A stretch of 64,000 nt of DNA from Ichthyophonus hoferi (lineage: Eukaryota > Opisthokonta > Ichthyosporea > Ichthyophonida > Ichthyophonidae). The notes under the pieces are model-generated. The model made no database searches, was not told where the DNA came from, and was given only the letters and a program-made list of their open reading frames with translations. Positions within the stretch are counted from its first letter, which is position 1. Each line of letters begins with the position of its first letter. The DNA lies in assembly GCA_002751075.1 (NCBI GenBank), contig NAOQ01000188.1, positions 56,144 to 120,143 on the forward strand. Reading direction: 5' to 3'. Shown here in pieces: positions 12,741 to 24,789 of this stretch. The translations under genes and the position numbers were made by a program.

Positions 12741-14396
12741 GCCAATCATATCATCCCCTAACTAATACCAATGCCTCTGATAGGCTCACCAGGGCCTTGT
12801 TTGTACGACATGGTCACAATAACCTATTTCGTTGGATGAGGTCATATGTGGCTCAACCAACACAGTTGTTTTGAATTTTTAAGTTAGGCCGTGGGTCGCC
12901 CCATTTTACTATGCATTTACTATTGCTGATCAGGGGTATTATTAGTCTAAGAGAGTCCATGTGATTGAGAAATCTAGACATCAACATTAGCAAAGATATA
13001 TAGGCATTACCTGCATATGCTTACTAGATATTTATTTATATAATACATAAACTTCCATATATTTGATGAACCTAACGATCAAGAGATAGATGGTTGACAA
13101 AAAGGCTTTTCTGTGTTATGATATCGAGAAAAATAACTATATGATTAAGTAGTAATTGATATGCTTCTAACCATTTCTGTATAGTGTACACTAAAAAATA
13201 TATATATAGGGGTAAACCTTTAACATTGTAAGTATCCCTCGTGTCATGACATATACTGTGTGATAGATAATTCAGTCGTGGGCCCGTTATAAGTACTTTT
13301 ATATTTATAAATGCTGTAATTGAATATATAAGAATATAATATCCGAAAGACCCGTTGAAATGCGCGATTAAGTCATTAAGTAAAGAGCTAAATCTTGGCG
13401 CAAGTTTCTCTATCCGAGTATTTTGGTGTCAATGGATAAGAGTTTGTTTTAAGCAAACAGTAACTATGTAAAAAATAGAAATCAATTACAGGTATAGAAG
13501 ACCTCTCTTTTGATACTCGGTGCACTACATATTAGTGAAAATATGATCACTTCAATCATAAAGGTTGATTATCTTTGGGCTAATATGGATTATATTTTTG
13601 TTCTAAGAAAAAGATATCCCGAGTCCAGCCAATCAAAACTTTTAACTTTACTAAGCTGCACGTGATGTCCCTTTTATAATATATATAGGTACCGGTTACC
13701 ATCTTCATTATAGGATTCTTTGCTGATTCGGATAATATAGGACGTCCGATTGCCCAATGAAGCTTCAGTGGGTGCCTTTTTGTGCCAAATATTTCTCTTT
13801 ATAAATAAAACTCGGCTTATATTGGCATTGAAACCTTTATATCCGAAAATATGAAGATAAATACATGGCCAGGGATTGATAGAGACTATGCATAATACCA
13901 TAACATTCAGTTCAAGAAACATTTGTTTGTGATTTTCTCGTTAAAAGAAGCAATGTGGAAAAGCTTTCTGGTAGTATTTACGTTTTCTTTATTATTCTAA
14001 ATGGACAAGTGGAATATCATTAATAATTAACTATTACCTGGTTCTGCGTTCAACACAATACTGTGCTCGGGTCGAGTTACATTTGCTCGCCATCTTCATA
14101 ATAATGCTGTCATCTCGCTATGTTTTCTCACGCTCACCATCCATGCAATATAATTTTGTGACCTGGTTTACATGCTCACTCTCCATACAATATAATCGCT
14201 ACGAGATTACAATGGTCAAAGGCCCATCAATGCACCAGTGCCTACTGGCGAATCAAAATGGAGAAGCCAAATCCCCTATCTTACTGGCTCTTAAAACATC
14301 CAATAATAACATATTATAGTCTAATGACGTTATGTAAGTGATGACCAACGTATTACGTCCGTACCATTTAGGAGGCCCTGATACGTGGTTACCGCC
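12741..14396. other. Intergenic, no gene recognised
   Basis: AT-rich sequence with no coding stretch that resembles a known family. An ORF at 14083-14319 (78 codons) contains two similar stretches ending in CAATATAAT (about 14126 and 14172), but nothing supports its translation. Confidence 0.6.
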
Positions 14397-14406
14397 TATA
14401 TAAAAG
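14397..14406 (+). promoter_or_regulatory. TATA-box candidate for the aquaporin gene
   Basis: TATATAAAAG lies about 220 bases upstream of the aquaporin ATG, in a locally more GC-rich stretch than the flanks. It is the best-formed TATA motif ahead of this gene. Position and motif are the only evidence; (TA)n runs are common here, but this one continues into AAAAG. Confidence 0.45.
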
Positions 14407-14625
14407 AGGTATGCAATTAGGATGTCAACGCGTGTTGCGCGATTGGTGTTTGAAGTGCATGTTTTGATTTATGATTAGTATTCTATGTGATATAATCTAT
14501 ATCAGTAACTCTAATTTTATCATATGCTTATCGTATATTTTAGGTCGTTTTATGTAATCTGAAGTATAATAAAAAATTAAGAGGTTTTAGTATTTTTACG
14601 ACTATTTGGTCTTAATCTTAAAAAC

Positions 14626-16402
14626 ATGACTCATAATGGGTATAGTATGCCCGACCCTGACGTGCCGTTGACGCCCTTAGCCATTCCTAGCGCTGATGTT
14701 AACCTAATACCCATTACTTCTTTTCCTAGCAATAATGATGTTAACCTAATACCCAATAATTCTTTCTCTGTGCCACCAGATATGTTGGATGTTATCAGCT
14801 ACAAAGAGAACGTACGTATTAATAATATAAAGATATATTGCGTGTGTAAAACTGACTGTAATAGCATGCCTGTCAGGTTTAGCTACTATTTGTTATGTGC
14901 AGATATACCTGTATGTGAATATAGCTGCCTTTTCTTTCTCCCTCTCTCTCTCTCTCTCTTGGACTATATATTCAAATTGATAGCAGTATCCTTTTTACTA
15001 TAATTTCATTAATGGCATTGCATCATAATTACTTAATCCGTGCCACCCTACATAGTGCATGCTGTTTTCTTCTCAAAAAGAAAGCAATAAACTCAAATAA
15101 GATAACTAGACTGATAAATAACTAAATAATATTATTCTTTTATTCAGTCAGGCAAACCAGTCACAGAATACAGTGCAACTACGATTCCCAAATACAACGA
15201 TATTACGATTCCCAATTACAGCGAGGTTACGATTCCCAATGTTCTTCCAGCCAAGCCAGCTCTATCCTGGTTGAAGCAGTTCAAAATGAAAGGTTTGGTA
15301 CGCGAATGTGCAGCAGAATTTTGGGGTACCTTTATTATGATTGCCTTTGGAGATGGTGTTGTTGCCAATGTAGTGCTGGGCAGCGACCTTCTTAATAAAG
15401 AATGTCCCGTAGGCCATACCTGTAACGCACAACCCACCGGCAATTACGTTACTATTACTTTGGCCTGGGGCCTAGCCGTTCTATTTGGGGTTCTATCTTC
15501 CGCTAATATCTCAGGTGCCCATCTCAATCCTGCCGTCACGCTAAGCTCGGCTATCTTCAAAGGTTTTCCATGGAAGAAAGTCCTCCCCTTTTGGATAGCT
15601 CAGACTGCAGGTGCTTTTGCAGCCGCTGGATTTGTGCTTAGTGTCTATTACCAGTCCTTCCGTGCCGCTGATCCTAACTAGTAAGTATTACCATTATTTG
15701 TGTGCACTTTATATGCCTATATATACCCCGACAGGCAGTAGCACACTCTTTTTTTTAAAGGTACTCTACGAATTTTTGAATTGTGAGCTTCAATATAGCA
15801 TGCAGTCTAACTGCTGGCGCAAAAAAATTCTACGGGTAAAGTATTTATTCATCAGTGAGTATATTGTCAAGAAAGAAGTAGAAACCTATTCCCTCTCCTC
15901 CTTACTCGCCATGTTATGTTTCGGCTTGGTTATATTGATGATGATACGATATAACATCATAGATTAATTCTTTGTTCCCCTTAGCACCTTGGCCACAGCT
16001 GGTATTTTCTGCACCTTCAAACGTCCCTGGCTCGACCTCAGAGGGGCCTTGTGGGACCAGATAGCAGGCACAGCCCTGCTAATCGCTGGCATCTTTTCTA
16101 TTGGTGACTCGCGGAATGTCGGGCTTGCCTCTACCACTGGACCCTTTGCCGTGGCCCTCTTGGTAGTAGTGATTGGTATGGCCTTTGGCCTACAAGCTGG
16201 CTATGCCATCAACCCGGCTCGTGATTTTGGCCCACGACTCCTTGCCGCCTTTGCGGGTTGGGGCAGTCAGATGTTTACCGCTGCTGACTATTATTTCTGG
16301 GTGCCTATTGTGGGACCTTTGATTGGGGGGCCATTAGGTGGCTTGATGTATATTCTATTTATTGAACAACATTACCCTCTTGAACTCCCAACCCAAAGCT
16401 AA
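14626..16402 (+). CDS. Aquaglyceroporin (MIP family), 378 aa
   Basis: Three exons (14626-14811, 15148-15680, 15985-16402) join in phase to 378 residues. The family forms plasma-membrane or vacuolar channels for water and glycerol. The first NPA is in SGAHLNPAVT (N189), the second in the longer NPARDFGPR (N316); the Asp after NPAR is the usual mark of glycerol-conducting members. Six hydrophobic segments surround the two half-helices. A soluble tail of about 110 residues precedes the first membrane segment and has two repeat sets: DVNLIP twice in exon 1, and TTIPKYND/ITIPNYSE/VTIPN in exon 2. The C-terminal tail is short. An in-frame stop just past the 15680 donor shows that splicing is needed there. 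Resemblance is strongest to fungal aquaglyceroporins (YYFWVPIVGPLIGG near the end). Confidence 0.95.
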
Positions 16403-17353
16403 ATATTTCATTCTTATAAGGGCACGCTATTTCCCTACCATGCCTTACAGTTAAGGCATTGCTCTGTACATATATACGTATATACATAGATACGTTGGTA
16501 GTGTAAAAATGAGGCTTAGCATCAATCAGTCGAATGAGTATATGTAATATTTTATCTATTTTATCATTGCATAGTTCACAATATAGCTTTAACAATGTGT
16601 TTCTTCTTAATGGCTTACATAATTAATATTTATAGTATAGGAATCGTTGATATAGAAATGACTGTACATTTGTACAACAATATATCAAAAGTTGTAGCGA
16701 ACGATGCAGCACACCGGGTAACCAAATATTATCTTCTTTTTAAAAATAAAAGTATAAATCCTGTTCGCCTGTGGACTATCTTCTTATACAGCACTAATTG
16801 ATCACAATTCCAAGGTTAAAAAACATAAAATCTAAATTCTGCCCCTTTAGCTACCGCTATAGTACAATTATCAGTTATATTATAAAAGCAATAAAATATA
16901 AATATATTAAACACCTTAGGTGTATTCTATGATAACATGTTATATCTTGCCCCATTATTAGGTGATACAGATTATCAATCTCTCCGTAAGTCCTATAGGT
17001 TAATCTGATAGACTTGGACGAATGAGATGGTAGAGCTTGTGCCTATTAATAGTCGAAGTATACCAAAATCCAATAACAGCTGAGTAAAGATACTAGAGTG
17101 GCCACTAAAGATGAAAATCTACTAGGACCGTCAACTCCGAAGGAACCACGTGGTGCAGCCACAACAAGAATATCATGAAATTATTGGTCCAATATTAGTT
17201 GCTTTAATTATTGCGCTCTGAGTCACATGAAATGATTCGTCAACATAGGTTAACCGGAAGTGTGCAATTGGACTAATGACGCGGACAATAGCTAAAAAGC
17301 CGTCCAAATAAGGATAAAAACGTTAAACCAATTGAATAATTAAGATCAGGTTA
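16403..17353. other. Intergenic 3' flank of aquaporin
   Basis: AT-rich. AATAAA-type sites occur, for example about 16747 (AAAATAAAAG) and 16889 (GCAATAAAAT), and could end the aquaporin transcript. No gene is seen. Confidence 0.5.
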
Positions 17354-18093
17354 TGTTTCAAGCATTCTAGTGGGCTTTCCGGTATCATGTGAAACACATT
17401 AGCCAATAAAGATCTATATGATTGTTTGTATTTTGGACCAAAATACGAAATGCACCTACCCTGACACCCGTGATAAACAAGGGTTGCGAGAAAAGGGGAA
17501 AAAAGAAAAAAGAAAAAAAGGAAAACGTAACGAAAACAACCAATAGAGATATGGATGATAACATATAAACCATCATAAACAAAGCTTTGCGTTTCTTATA
17601 ATTTTTTAACAATATCTTATATATATTATATTTTCTTACTGATAGTTAGAAGGTATTTGGCCTGCATTCTATAACCATCGTATTTATTGTAATGTCTAGC
17701 ACCTTATTAGCATTTGATTATAATCGTCAGTGTTTAAATCTTTCTCCTATTGATAATACTGAGAAGTATTTAATTACTTTTGATAATAATAGCAACTATT
17801 ACATACACCCAGCATTAGTACCTCTCACTGATCGCTCACATGGTGCTATTATTACAAACACGCCTAAGCGTATTAAGGCAGGAGGATCTCCTCAATTTGT
17901 AGAAGACTACTTGAGACAGCTGAGGATAGAACTATAGTACATCCCTTCTCTTACATTGAACTTGTCTCGTCTTTCTATTGAAAGCAGATCACAGCTAAGT
18001 ACTCTCTCTATCGTTAGCCCAGTAAGAGATACTTTTAAGTAACACCTACTTGGAGACCCCAAAGTCTGTAAACAAGTCACCAGGACTACTGCA
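17354..18093 (+). mobile_element. LTR-like repeat unit A carrying a small ORF (copia-associated family)
   Basis: This unit of about 740 bp starts TGTTTCAAG and ends in ACTACTGCA. Its 3' end (TTGGAGACCCCAAAG, then GTCACCAGGACTACTGCA) matches the end of the LTRs of the copia element at 38,881-40,145 on the other strand (TTGGAGATCCCGAAGCCTG, then GTCACCAGAAC). A shared AAAGCTTTGC and T-rich block with TATA-like sequence precedes the small ORF. No internal region adjoins it, so it looks like a solo LTR. Boundaries are uncertain by about 20 bp. Divergence from the other copies is high, so it is old. Confidence 0.55.
17692..17937 (+). CDS. Small ORF (81 aa) inside LTR-like unit A; unknown family
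   Basis: An open frame begins MSSTLLAFDYNRQ and includes YYIHPALVPLTDRSHGAI and PKRIKAGG. The same pattern (about YIHxxLxPxxDRSHxAIxxxxPKRIKxxxxP) recurs in unit B (19280-19507, minus, 75 aa open), in unit D (about 25060-25300, plus) and, decayed, in unit C (about 22770-22950, minus). It has no domain I know. Recurrence in at least three copies with similar upstream sequence is the reason to list it. As part of an LTR-type repeat, it is treated as a fossil; whether any copy is expressed cannot be told. Confidence 0.4.
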   Translation: MSSTLLAFDYNRQCLNLSPIDNTEKYLITFDNNSNYYIHPALVPLTDRSHGAIITNTPKRIKAGGSPQFVEDYLRQLRIEL

Positions 18094-18145
18094 GATCGTT
18101 ATAAAATATTATTAAATCTAAACAAACCATAGATTTGTGATAATT

Positions 18146-18307
18146 ATGCTGTATAATCCAAACCATGATTATGACTATGAGCGGTTGCCATTGGGTAAGT
18201 CGTATAATCAGATGTCGCGACAGCAAAAACAAAAAAAAACCATTTTACTAACCTATGGTGAAGAGGGTAAATACTTACCCCCAAGCACTAAACATGCTAG
18301 TTTATGA
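18146..18307 (+). other. Short ORF (53 aa) next to LTR-like unit A
   Basis: It starts MLYNPNHDYDYERLPLGKS. The DYERLPL stretch resembles a YYDGQRLPL stretch in unit D (about 25,420-25,447), which suggests that both belong to the same repeat family. No function is recognised. Confidence 0.25.
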
Positions 18308-19104
18308 TTTTATATTTTATATCAATGACAAGTAGCTGCTATTGTTAGTTTTTAATCGAAATTATTAATAAATTCGTACTAGAAAGATAGAAAAGTAAAA
18401 ATAACTATTGATAATCTTGAAGTCCCCAGAACACGCTTTAGATAAACTTTGGCTAATATGATTGGTGCGTTGTTTGTTAACTAGAATAACCAGTGAACTA
18501 CTAAAAATTCATATTGGATATAAGCTAGATTTGGCCGACCTACAGGGTCTCTAAGTCATTTCCATTCCATGTAGTTTAGATTGTATAATTTATATATCTC
18601 TGGTCACAAAACTGTTCAGAGTTTAGTGTTTATTCAATTATAGTATATATATGTACACATGCCACCAAGTTACAAGTCTATCTAGAGATGTATACCTTTA
18701 TGAAATGTGTTACTAATTACTCATAATATATATTATATTTTATCATATTTTATGCATATTATACACAATTATGACCCACTGGGCTCCAACCCATACAGTA
18801 AATTTCAGGGGGTGATATTTAAATAAATTGTCTCTATTGAATGTTGAAAATTGGAAAAAGCTCTTGCTAAAGGATTAGGTAGAGTAAGAGAGAATAACAT
18901 TGTGTATACAGGGCTAGCATTAAGACTACTATTTATCTTTTTATTGTCAGTATTAACTGTACAAAATGTGTTTTACTTTGCCTGTATTGCTTTTAGGTAC
19001 AACTCTTACAGGAAATTTGAAATATTTTTGCTTCTCATATGCACAAGTTTCCATGAATGTCAAAAGACTACCAAAGATATATATATTTATTAAAATCTGT
19101 GTTA

Positions 19105-19845
19105 GCTCTGGGATCTTGAACACAGCTGTCGGGATCTCCAATTGTATAGCTGGTAGTGGTTATTGTTGTTGGACCAGTATAAGTAATAGTTGCTTAATTA
19201 GAACTGTCTTTAAGACTCCGTTGTTGTGCTAAAGTATTTACTGAAGGCCCATATACCAATCTCTAGGTAATTAATTGTATTAATTATATCTCTGTTCTAA
19301 TGTAGAAAGTATTGATACTTTGATGCGCTTAGGTGCAAGTGTAGAGATTGCACAATGTGATCGATCATTAAATGGAGCTAAGTTACTATGTAAATAAAAA
19401 CTACTATCGCTATCTAATGTTAGTAAGCAATTTTCAGGCCTTCGAGTAGTAGTGCGATTTGAACACCGATTATTGCTTACGAGAGCCAGTGGTAAATTAG
19501 GCATCACAATAACTACGTGTATTATATATATATATAATTAAGTGCCAAGTGTCTTGCCATAAGTATCATTCATATATGAGCGGAATAACCGTGGTTTTAT
19601 CATTGATTGCAATTTTCCTTTTATATTTCTCTCATTTCATCTTAATAAATCAATACTCGTATCTTCTTCCTAGAATGGCTCTTTTAGCTAGCTACCTCAT
19701 TGGTAGAACTGCTTATTTCAATTTATCACGTTAAAAACATATTATACAATTAAAAATCAGTATGAAATTAATTCTTGAAATACAATCGCTAAACATTAAC
19801 TAAAGATTCATTGGGTGGTTAGCAATCTTATAATAGTTTTGCTTG
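19105..19845 (-). mobile_element. LTR-like repeat unit B with small ORF
   Basis: Read on the minus strand, it matches the 3' LTR at 38,881-39,301 over its first part (TAAGATTGCTAACCACC; AGCAGTTCTACCAATGAGGT; AGAGCCATTCTA; TGCAATCAAT) and at its end (AATTGGAGATCCCGACAGC). Between these lies a minus-strand ORF at 19507-19280 related to the ORF in unit A. The 38.9-kb LTRs lack that ORF segment. Looks like an old solo LTR. Confidence 0.55.
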
Positions 19846-20419
19846 TTGTTTCAACTTTTATGTTGAGCCGGCAATCATTCTGTCTTCTACAGGTAGAGAT
19901 ATCCGCCAGAAACTGGTATAAGATGGTCTTAAGCTTACTTTTTTTAAAAAAACAAGAATCTTGCTTAGGAAAAAAGAATTTATTTTAGATAGAATGCAAA
20001 TACGCTTATAAGCTTTTTAAAACAATTTTTTTTTTACTGACGATGATAAGGGATATTCCATTCTATCCCATATCATGAGCTAGACTGCAATGCTTGATCT
20101 GTATGAATTCATTGAAGGCTGTATCACAATGACACTCGTTCTTTATCTCTAACTTCATGCAGCTCCGTCAACATTCCTTCTTTCCACTAGGCTGAATCTT
20201 AATTGCTAAATTTACTCCAGCTGTATTTATAATTGAAAAACATGCAAATTCAGTAAGTCAATTATCATGACCATAATAAAACAGCTATGATTGTATAGTC
20301 GTTAATAGAACGACAATGTGTATATTTATTTATAGGAATGGGGTTGTATTGGTATTGAAGTATTTCAACTACTATAAGGATTGGGCTGTATACCCCATGT
20401 CTTGTACAAAGATACTTAT

Positions 20420-20533
20420 TGTTCATGTAGCATTGTACCTCTAAGCATTTGGTAGCGTTTACAACGAGGTTTCAATTAATAAATTAGTTAAATATTAATT
20501 AATTAATTTTAATTAATTACATGATATCACTAA
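20420..20533 (+). repeat. Direct repeat, left copy, flanking the copia remnant
   Basis: About 114 bp beginning GTTCATGTAGCATTGTACCT and continuing through TAGCGTTTACAACGAGGTTT and a TTAATTAA-rich tail. It matches 22,165-22,283 in the same orientation. The pair brackets the copia pol remnant and may be what is left of its terminal repeats. Confidence 0.75.
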
Positions 20534-20689
20534 TAAATCGGCAATACCATACGACTTATGACAACAGCTGGCCAAATCTTTTAACTGACACAGAGCTTAT
20601 AGATCCCAATGCTACTTTAAAGATAAAAATTCCAACAATTTGGCACCTCACAGATGTGAGGCAGTTATGCTAGAATATCAGGAATCCCA

Positions 20690-22135
20690 AAAGTCATACA
20701 GGTTGTTGGATACCAAGACCAACAAAATAATAATCAGCAGGGTTGTAAAGTTTTTTGAGACAAGTTTTCCCTATGCTGTTAAACAGCCAAAGCTTCTGAC
20801 AGATTAAGAGGGTAAGATCACACATAGAGCCAAAGCCACCAAAACAATGAGAAAGGATCCTATACCCACAGCAATTGATCCATCTCCAATTAAAGAGTTT
20901 AAGAAACATACGCCAACTCAGAGGAAGTTGAGTAAGAAAAACAAGAAGAAGGTAAGCCAGACAGAATACATGGGCACACTTCCACATAAAAACAAGTATG
21001 CCCCCTCTACATCTAGGTCAGTTCATAGGTACCAACTGGTGACTACCTCAACACACACAGTTTACACAGCAATTGAAGCCAATCTAGATGGCTAAATTAT
21101 ACTCAAGTCAGTCCGTGTAGTCATGAACTCTCCTCAGTAGCCACAATAGGAAGCTGCTATGCAATAGGAGATGAAGGTCTCGTCGAATAATTCCACTTGG
21201 AGAATCATACATCATTGTTGAAACCATTATGGTTTTTCACATCAAGAGGGACAGCTATGGGAGTATTACAAAATTCAAGGCCAGATTTGTAATAATGGGG
21301 AGTCATCAATGAAAAAACATAGATTATTTTGATATAGAGTTCCCAGTTTGCTCTTTAACAACCATATGACTCCTTCTAGCCCTCGCAGCATCAAGGGAAT
21401 TGAGGGTCATATAACTAACTATGTAAGTTGGAGCCTACCTCATTGAGAAACTGGAAGAAATTATCCGCATGGATTAACTACAAGGCTTTGAAGACTCTGA
21501 TTTTTCCCAAAGAGTGTGCAAGCTTTAGGGATCGTTATATGGGCTCAAACAATTTACATTAGTCTGGCAGCATACCCTAGCTGCATTCCTGGCAGAACAA
21601 CACCTTTTCCTGACCAATGCAGACTTATGCCTATTTTTATCACATGGCATATCATACTTCTTTGCTGTATGTGTCTATGTAGATGACATGCTCATTGTTT
21701 CCGACAACAGATCTGCTACATGGAAATTGATTGACAGCATGAAGGCATGATGCAAAACCAAGGAGATGAAATTCACAGCTGAGCACTTAGGCTATCAGAT
21801 TAGAAAAGATAATCAAGGATCAATCCACTTAACCCAGGAGGGGTACATCAAGGAGCTGTTAAGGTTATATGACATGAAAGGTGTTAAGAAAACCATGTCC
21901 CCCATCCTTCCCAATCATGTGTCAGCCTCAGAAAAGGATACAGAGTCAACCTCAAGGTGTAATATAAGGGTATACCAGAAAGTGATAGGGTACCTTCTGT
22001 GGTTATCTCATTTAGCAAGACCAGACATAACATTTACCATCAGTTCCCTAGGACAATTTTTTTCAAATCCATCTAAACCCCATGAGAAGATGGCACTATA
22101 TGTTATGGCTTACCTCAACTTGTTTTTAGACATAA
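20690..22135 (+). mobile_element. Ty1/copia retrotransposon remnant (pol: integrase end and RT)
   Basis: The plus strand shows an integrase C-terminal-like stretch (RLLDTKTNKIIISR), then a reverse transcriptase with the copia signature VYVDDMLIV at about 21675-21700, and RT/RNase H linker sequence with YLLWLSHLARPDITF at about 21991-22035. Gag, protease, most of integrase and nearly all of RNase H are absent. The remnant is clearly broken, with many breaks, and old. The longest surviving open stretch is 21766-22200. Confidence 0.85.
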
Positions 22136-22164
22136 GACTAGTCTGTTATGGAATACATACTGAA

Positions 22165-22283
22165 TGTTCATGTAGAATTGTACCTCTAAATATTCAGTAG
22201 CGTTTACAACGAGGTTTTAATTGGTAAATCAGAGTCAAATATTAATTAATTTTAATTAATGAATTACATGGCGTAACTAATTA
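22165..22283 (+). repeat. Direct repeat, right copy, flanking the copia remnant
   Basis: Counterpart of 20,420-20,533 in the same orientation, starting GTTCATGTAGAATTGTACCT. It follows the end of recognisable pol sequence by about 30 bp. Confidence 0.75.
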
Positions 22284-22674
22284 TATTTAATTAGAACTAG
22301 ATGTTTAGAACAGTCTAGCACATACATTTACCGTGGTTTTTAAATAATAGTGTCATCTATATTTTAATTGCACATAGTAATTGATATAATCGAATCTAGC
22401 GATATGATTTGAAGAGTCAAAACTTCCTCACTTGTTCAAGGTAAGTTCCTTTTGTCATAGTCTGTACGATGAACTGCAATCGTGGTATCCTTTACTGAAT
22501 CAATGCCAACCCTTATTTTTTTTTGAATCATTGGTATCAATGGAAACAGATATCTTATCAAGATTTACGGTACCAGTGATAGTAGGGACGTGTGTGTTTG
22601 TGGGTAAAGATATGCTAATCTGAATCATCAAAATTTCAATTTCAAAAATTAAAAGGTATCAGAATCTATTTCAG

Positions 22675-23115
22675 GTCTATCAACTTGTGCACAGCTGTTG
22701 GGATCCCCAACTGTATAACTGGTAGTGGTTAGTGTTGTTTGACCAGCGTAAGTGATAGCTAAGTTAGAAAGGATAGATGTTTTGATGCACTTGGGTGCAA
22801 ATGTGGAAATTGCACAATGAGATCGATTATTAAATGGAGCTATGACACTATGTAAATGCTATTGTCGCTATTAGTATTAGCAGTTCTCTGATTTCTGAAC
22901 GAGTGGGCATCTGGACACTAATTATCTTATACGAGCCATAACGATGTACTATATATAGATAACTAAAAGCAAAGTGTTTTTGTGTACGTTTACAAGAACT
23001 TCGCATTTTGTTATTAATACCACGTATGTGTGAGAAGGTACGTATTTTCACTTGTGTTCCCGCATATATGCAAGCGAGGGGCCTTTATTGTTAACTTTTG
23101 GTTGCTTTTATACCT
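22675..23115 (-). mobile_element. LTR-like repeat unit C, partial
   Basis: On the minus strand it shares the end block (GGGATCCCCAACTG on plus, like GGGATCTCCAATTG in units B and E) and the small-ORF segment with unit B. On the plus strand it also shares GCATATATGCAAG...GGCCTTTATTGTT with the 39-kb LTR. The distal part is missing or unrecognisable. More decayed than A or B. Confidence 0.5.
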
Positions 23116-23129
23116 TGTTTTATCGCCAG

Positions 23130-23660
23130 TGCTAGCCAACTTTTGGTTAATACCAATTCAACTAGGCTTAAACTTATATGAAGCCAATCATTCGTAGCGT
23201 TTCTTTATATGGCTCTAGGCCAATTCAAACTATGTATCGACAAATCAATTATAACTACCTGTGCATTTGGAGCTAACATTCTTATAACAAAAGGTACAGT
23301 TTTGATTCTTCCATTTCTAATTTTATCTTTTTTTGTGCCTTGTCATACTCTCTTTTTAAATGTAATTGATTGTTTTTTTTTATATAATTGGGTGCCAGCT
23401 CTGTCTAGAACCGTTTTTTTATACTTGTTTTTTTTTTATTATGTCAAATTTTGGCTAACACCAATGGGACTTAAATAGAGCAACCATTGAATATTTTTAT
23501 TGGCTAATATAATTTATGAACCCATAGAGATCTACTAGAAATGTTATCCCTCTTGATAAAATTATATTATATTAGGTTTTTTCTAATATAGTTCATTAGC
23601 TAATTCATTACATGCAAACTATGTATTGATCAATTAATTTAAAGCTACGTCTTTTTAATA
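23130..23660. repeat. Diverged local duplication
   Basis: Blocks near 23,125 (CCAACTTTTGGTTAATACCA) and 23,218 (CCAATTCAAACTATGTATCG) recur near 23,447 (AATTTTGGCTAACACCA) and 23,613 (GCAAACTATGTATTGATCAA). The region appears to be two diverged copies about 320-390 bp apart. An 89-codon ORF across it (23209-23478) is very hydrophobic and T-rich, and I do not call it a gene. Confidence 0.4.
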
Positions 23661-24332
23661 TGAATAAAAAAGCTATAACAAAACAAAAATTGAACGATTT
23701 GTGATTATGATTTTTGATTGGAAATTCTCGTCGTAACATTAATTAATTACATCAGTTTGCTAAGTGAAATCCAAATTGGGAATTCACCGTGGCTTTTGAG
23801 ATGATGGTCATTGGTTTTAAAGCTTAAGTAATATAGCAACAAAGTGTTTCTTTGAATAATCATTGGAAAACATAAAATTCAAAAACAATTCGGGAAAAAC
23901 CCCAAACGGGGATATACGTATCTTGAGCTTTTGATTTGAGCCAACAACTATATAACCAGCATACTAAGATTTAGTCTGTATCCTGTCTATTTTATAGGTT
24001 ATCACAATAAAAGTCCCATACCAAAGACTTAGTCTCTTTGTGTCTTTAGTAGGAATTAGCTACCGTGGTTTTGAGGAGACAGACGCCCATACCGAACGTT
24101 ACCACGATTAAGAGAGACAGCAATTCCTACTACAAATAAGATTGGATACGTGGCCGGCAAGAAGAAATTAAGGATTAGATTCTTCTCTGACAGTGAGGAA
24201 AAAAATCTAGAAATCTTTTAGAGGAACTTGACATAAATTTCGACAATAGCGTAGACAACCAGTGATAGTGATTGCGAATCTGTGAGTCCAACAGATTCTT
24301 ACATATAAAGGTCATTATGATAGTACAGTGGA

Positions 24333-24584
24333 ATGAAACCTTTACACCTATTGTACCAGGAAATTAAGCGAAAATTTGAGATTCATTCCACAACCGAGTC
24401 AGAGTCCATAGGTAGAAAGAAATTAAGGGTTCAACTACCGCCATACGGCAGAGACGAAGAAATGTCAAGTGATTTTTTAGAGGATCTTAACTTAAGCACA
24501 GGTCAATCTGAAAATGAATTTCCTATGTCCATAGATAGTGAGACCGAATCCGATTCTGATTCCGACTATTGGAGATATTTTTGA
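24333..24584 (+). CDS. Small acidic ORF (83 aa), unknown; has a decayed copy upstream
   Basis: An ATG opens MKPLHLLYQEIKRKFEIH, followed by KKLRVQLPP, DFLEDLN and a Ser/Asp/Glu-rich tail (DSETESDSDSDYW). The preceding 170 bases (about 24,164-24,290) have the same order: KKLRIRF, then an LEELDINF-like stretch in another frame, then an SDCES-like tail. This suggests a tandem duplication with a decayed first copy. Acidic tails of this kind are common in mobile-element and chromatin proteins but do not identify one. It lies just upstream of LTR-like unit D. Confidence 0.3.
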   Translation: MKPLHLLYQEIKRKFEIHSTTESESIGRKKLRVQLPPYGRDEEMSSDFLEDLNLSTGQSENEFPMSIDSETESDSDSDYWRYF

Positions 24585-24789
24585 ATGTCTCTCCTTTTCG
24601 AGGTTAGCGGTTGCGGCAAGATTGTTCAACACCGAATGATCAGCCAAAGTTCTGATAAGCCGATCATAAAATGATTGATCCACAACGTTCTTAATTAGGT
24701 AAAGTTATTGGTCAATATATAGGATATAAGTACAAGAATTAAATGAGATAATTAACTATAGAGCCAATCATATTAGAACACAATAACAT

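Noticed and set aside
23209-23478. 89-codon hydrophobic ORF as a membrane protein
   Set aside because: T-rich low-complexity sequence across a local duplication, with no homologue recognised.
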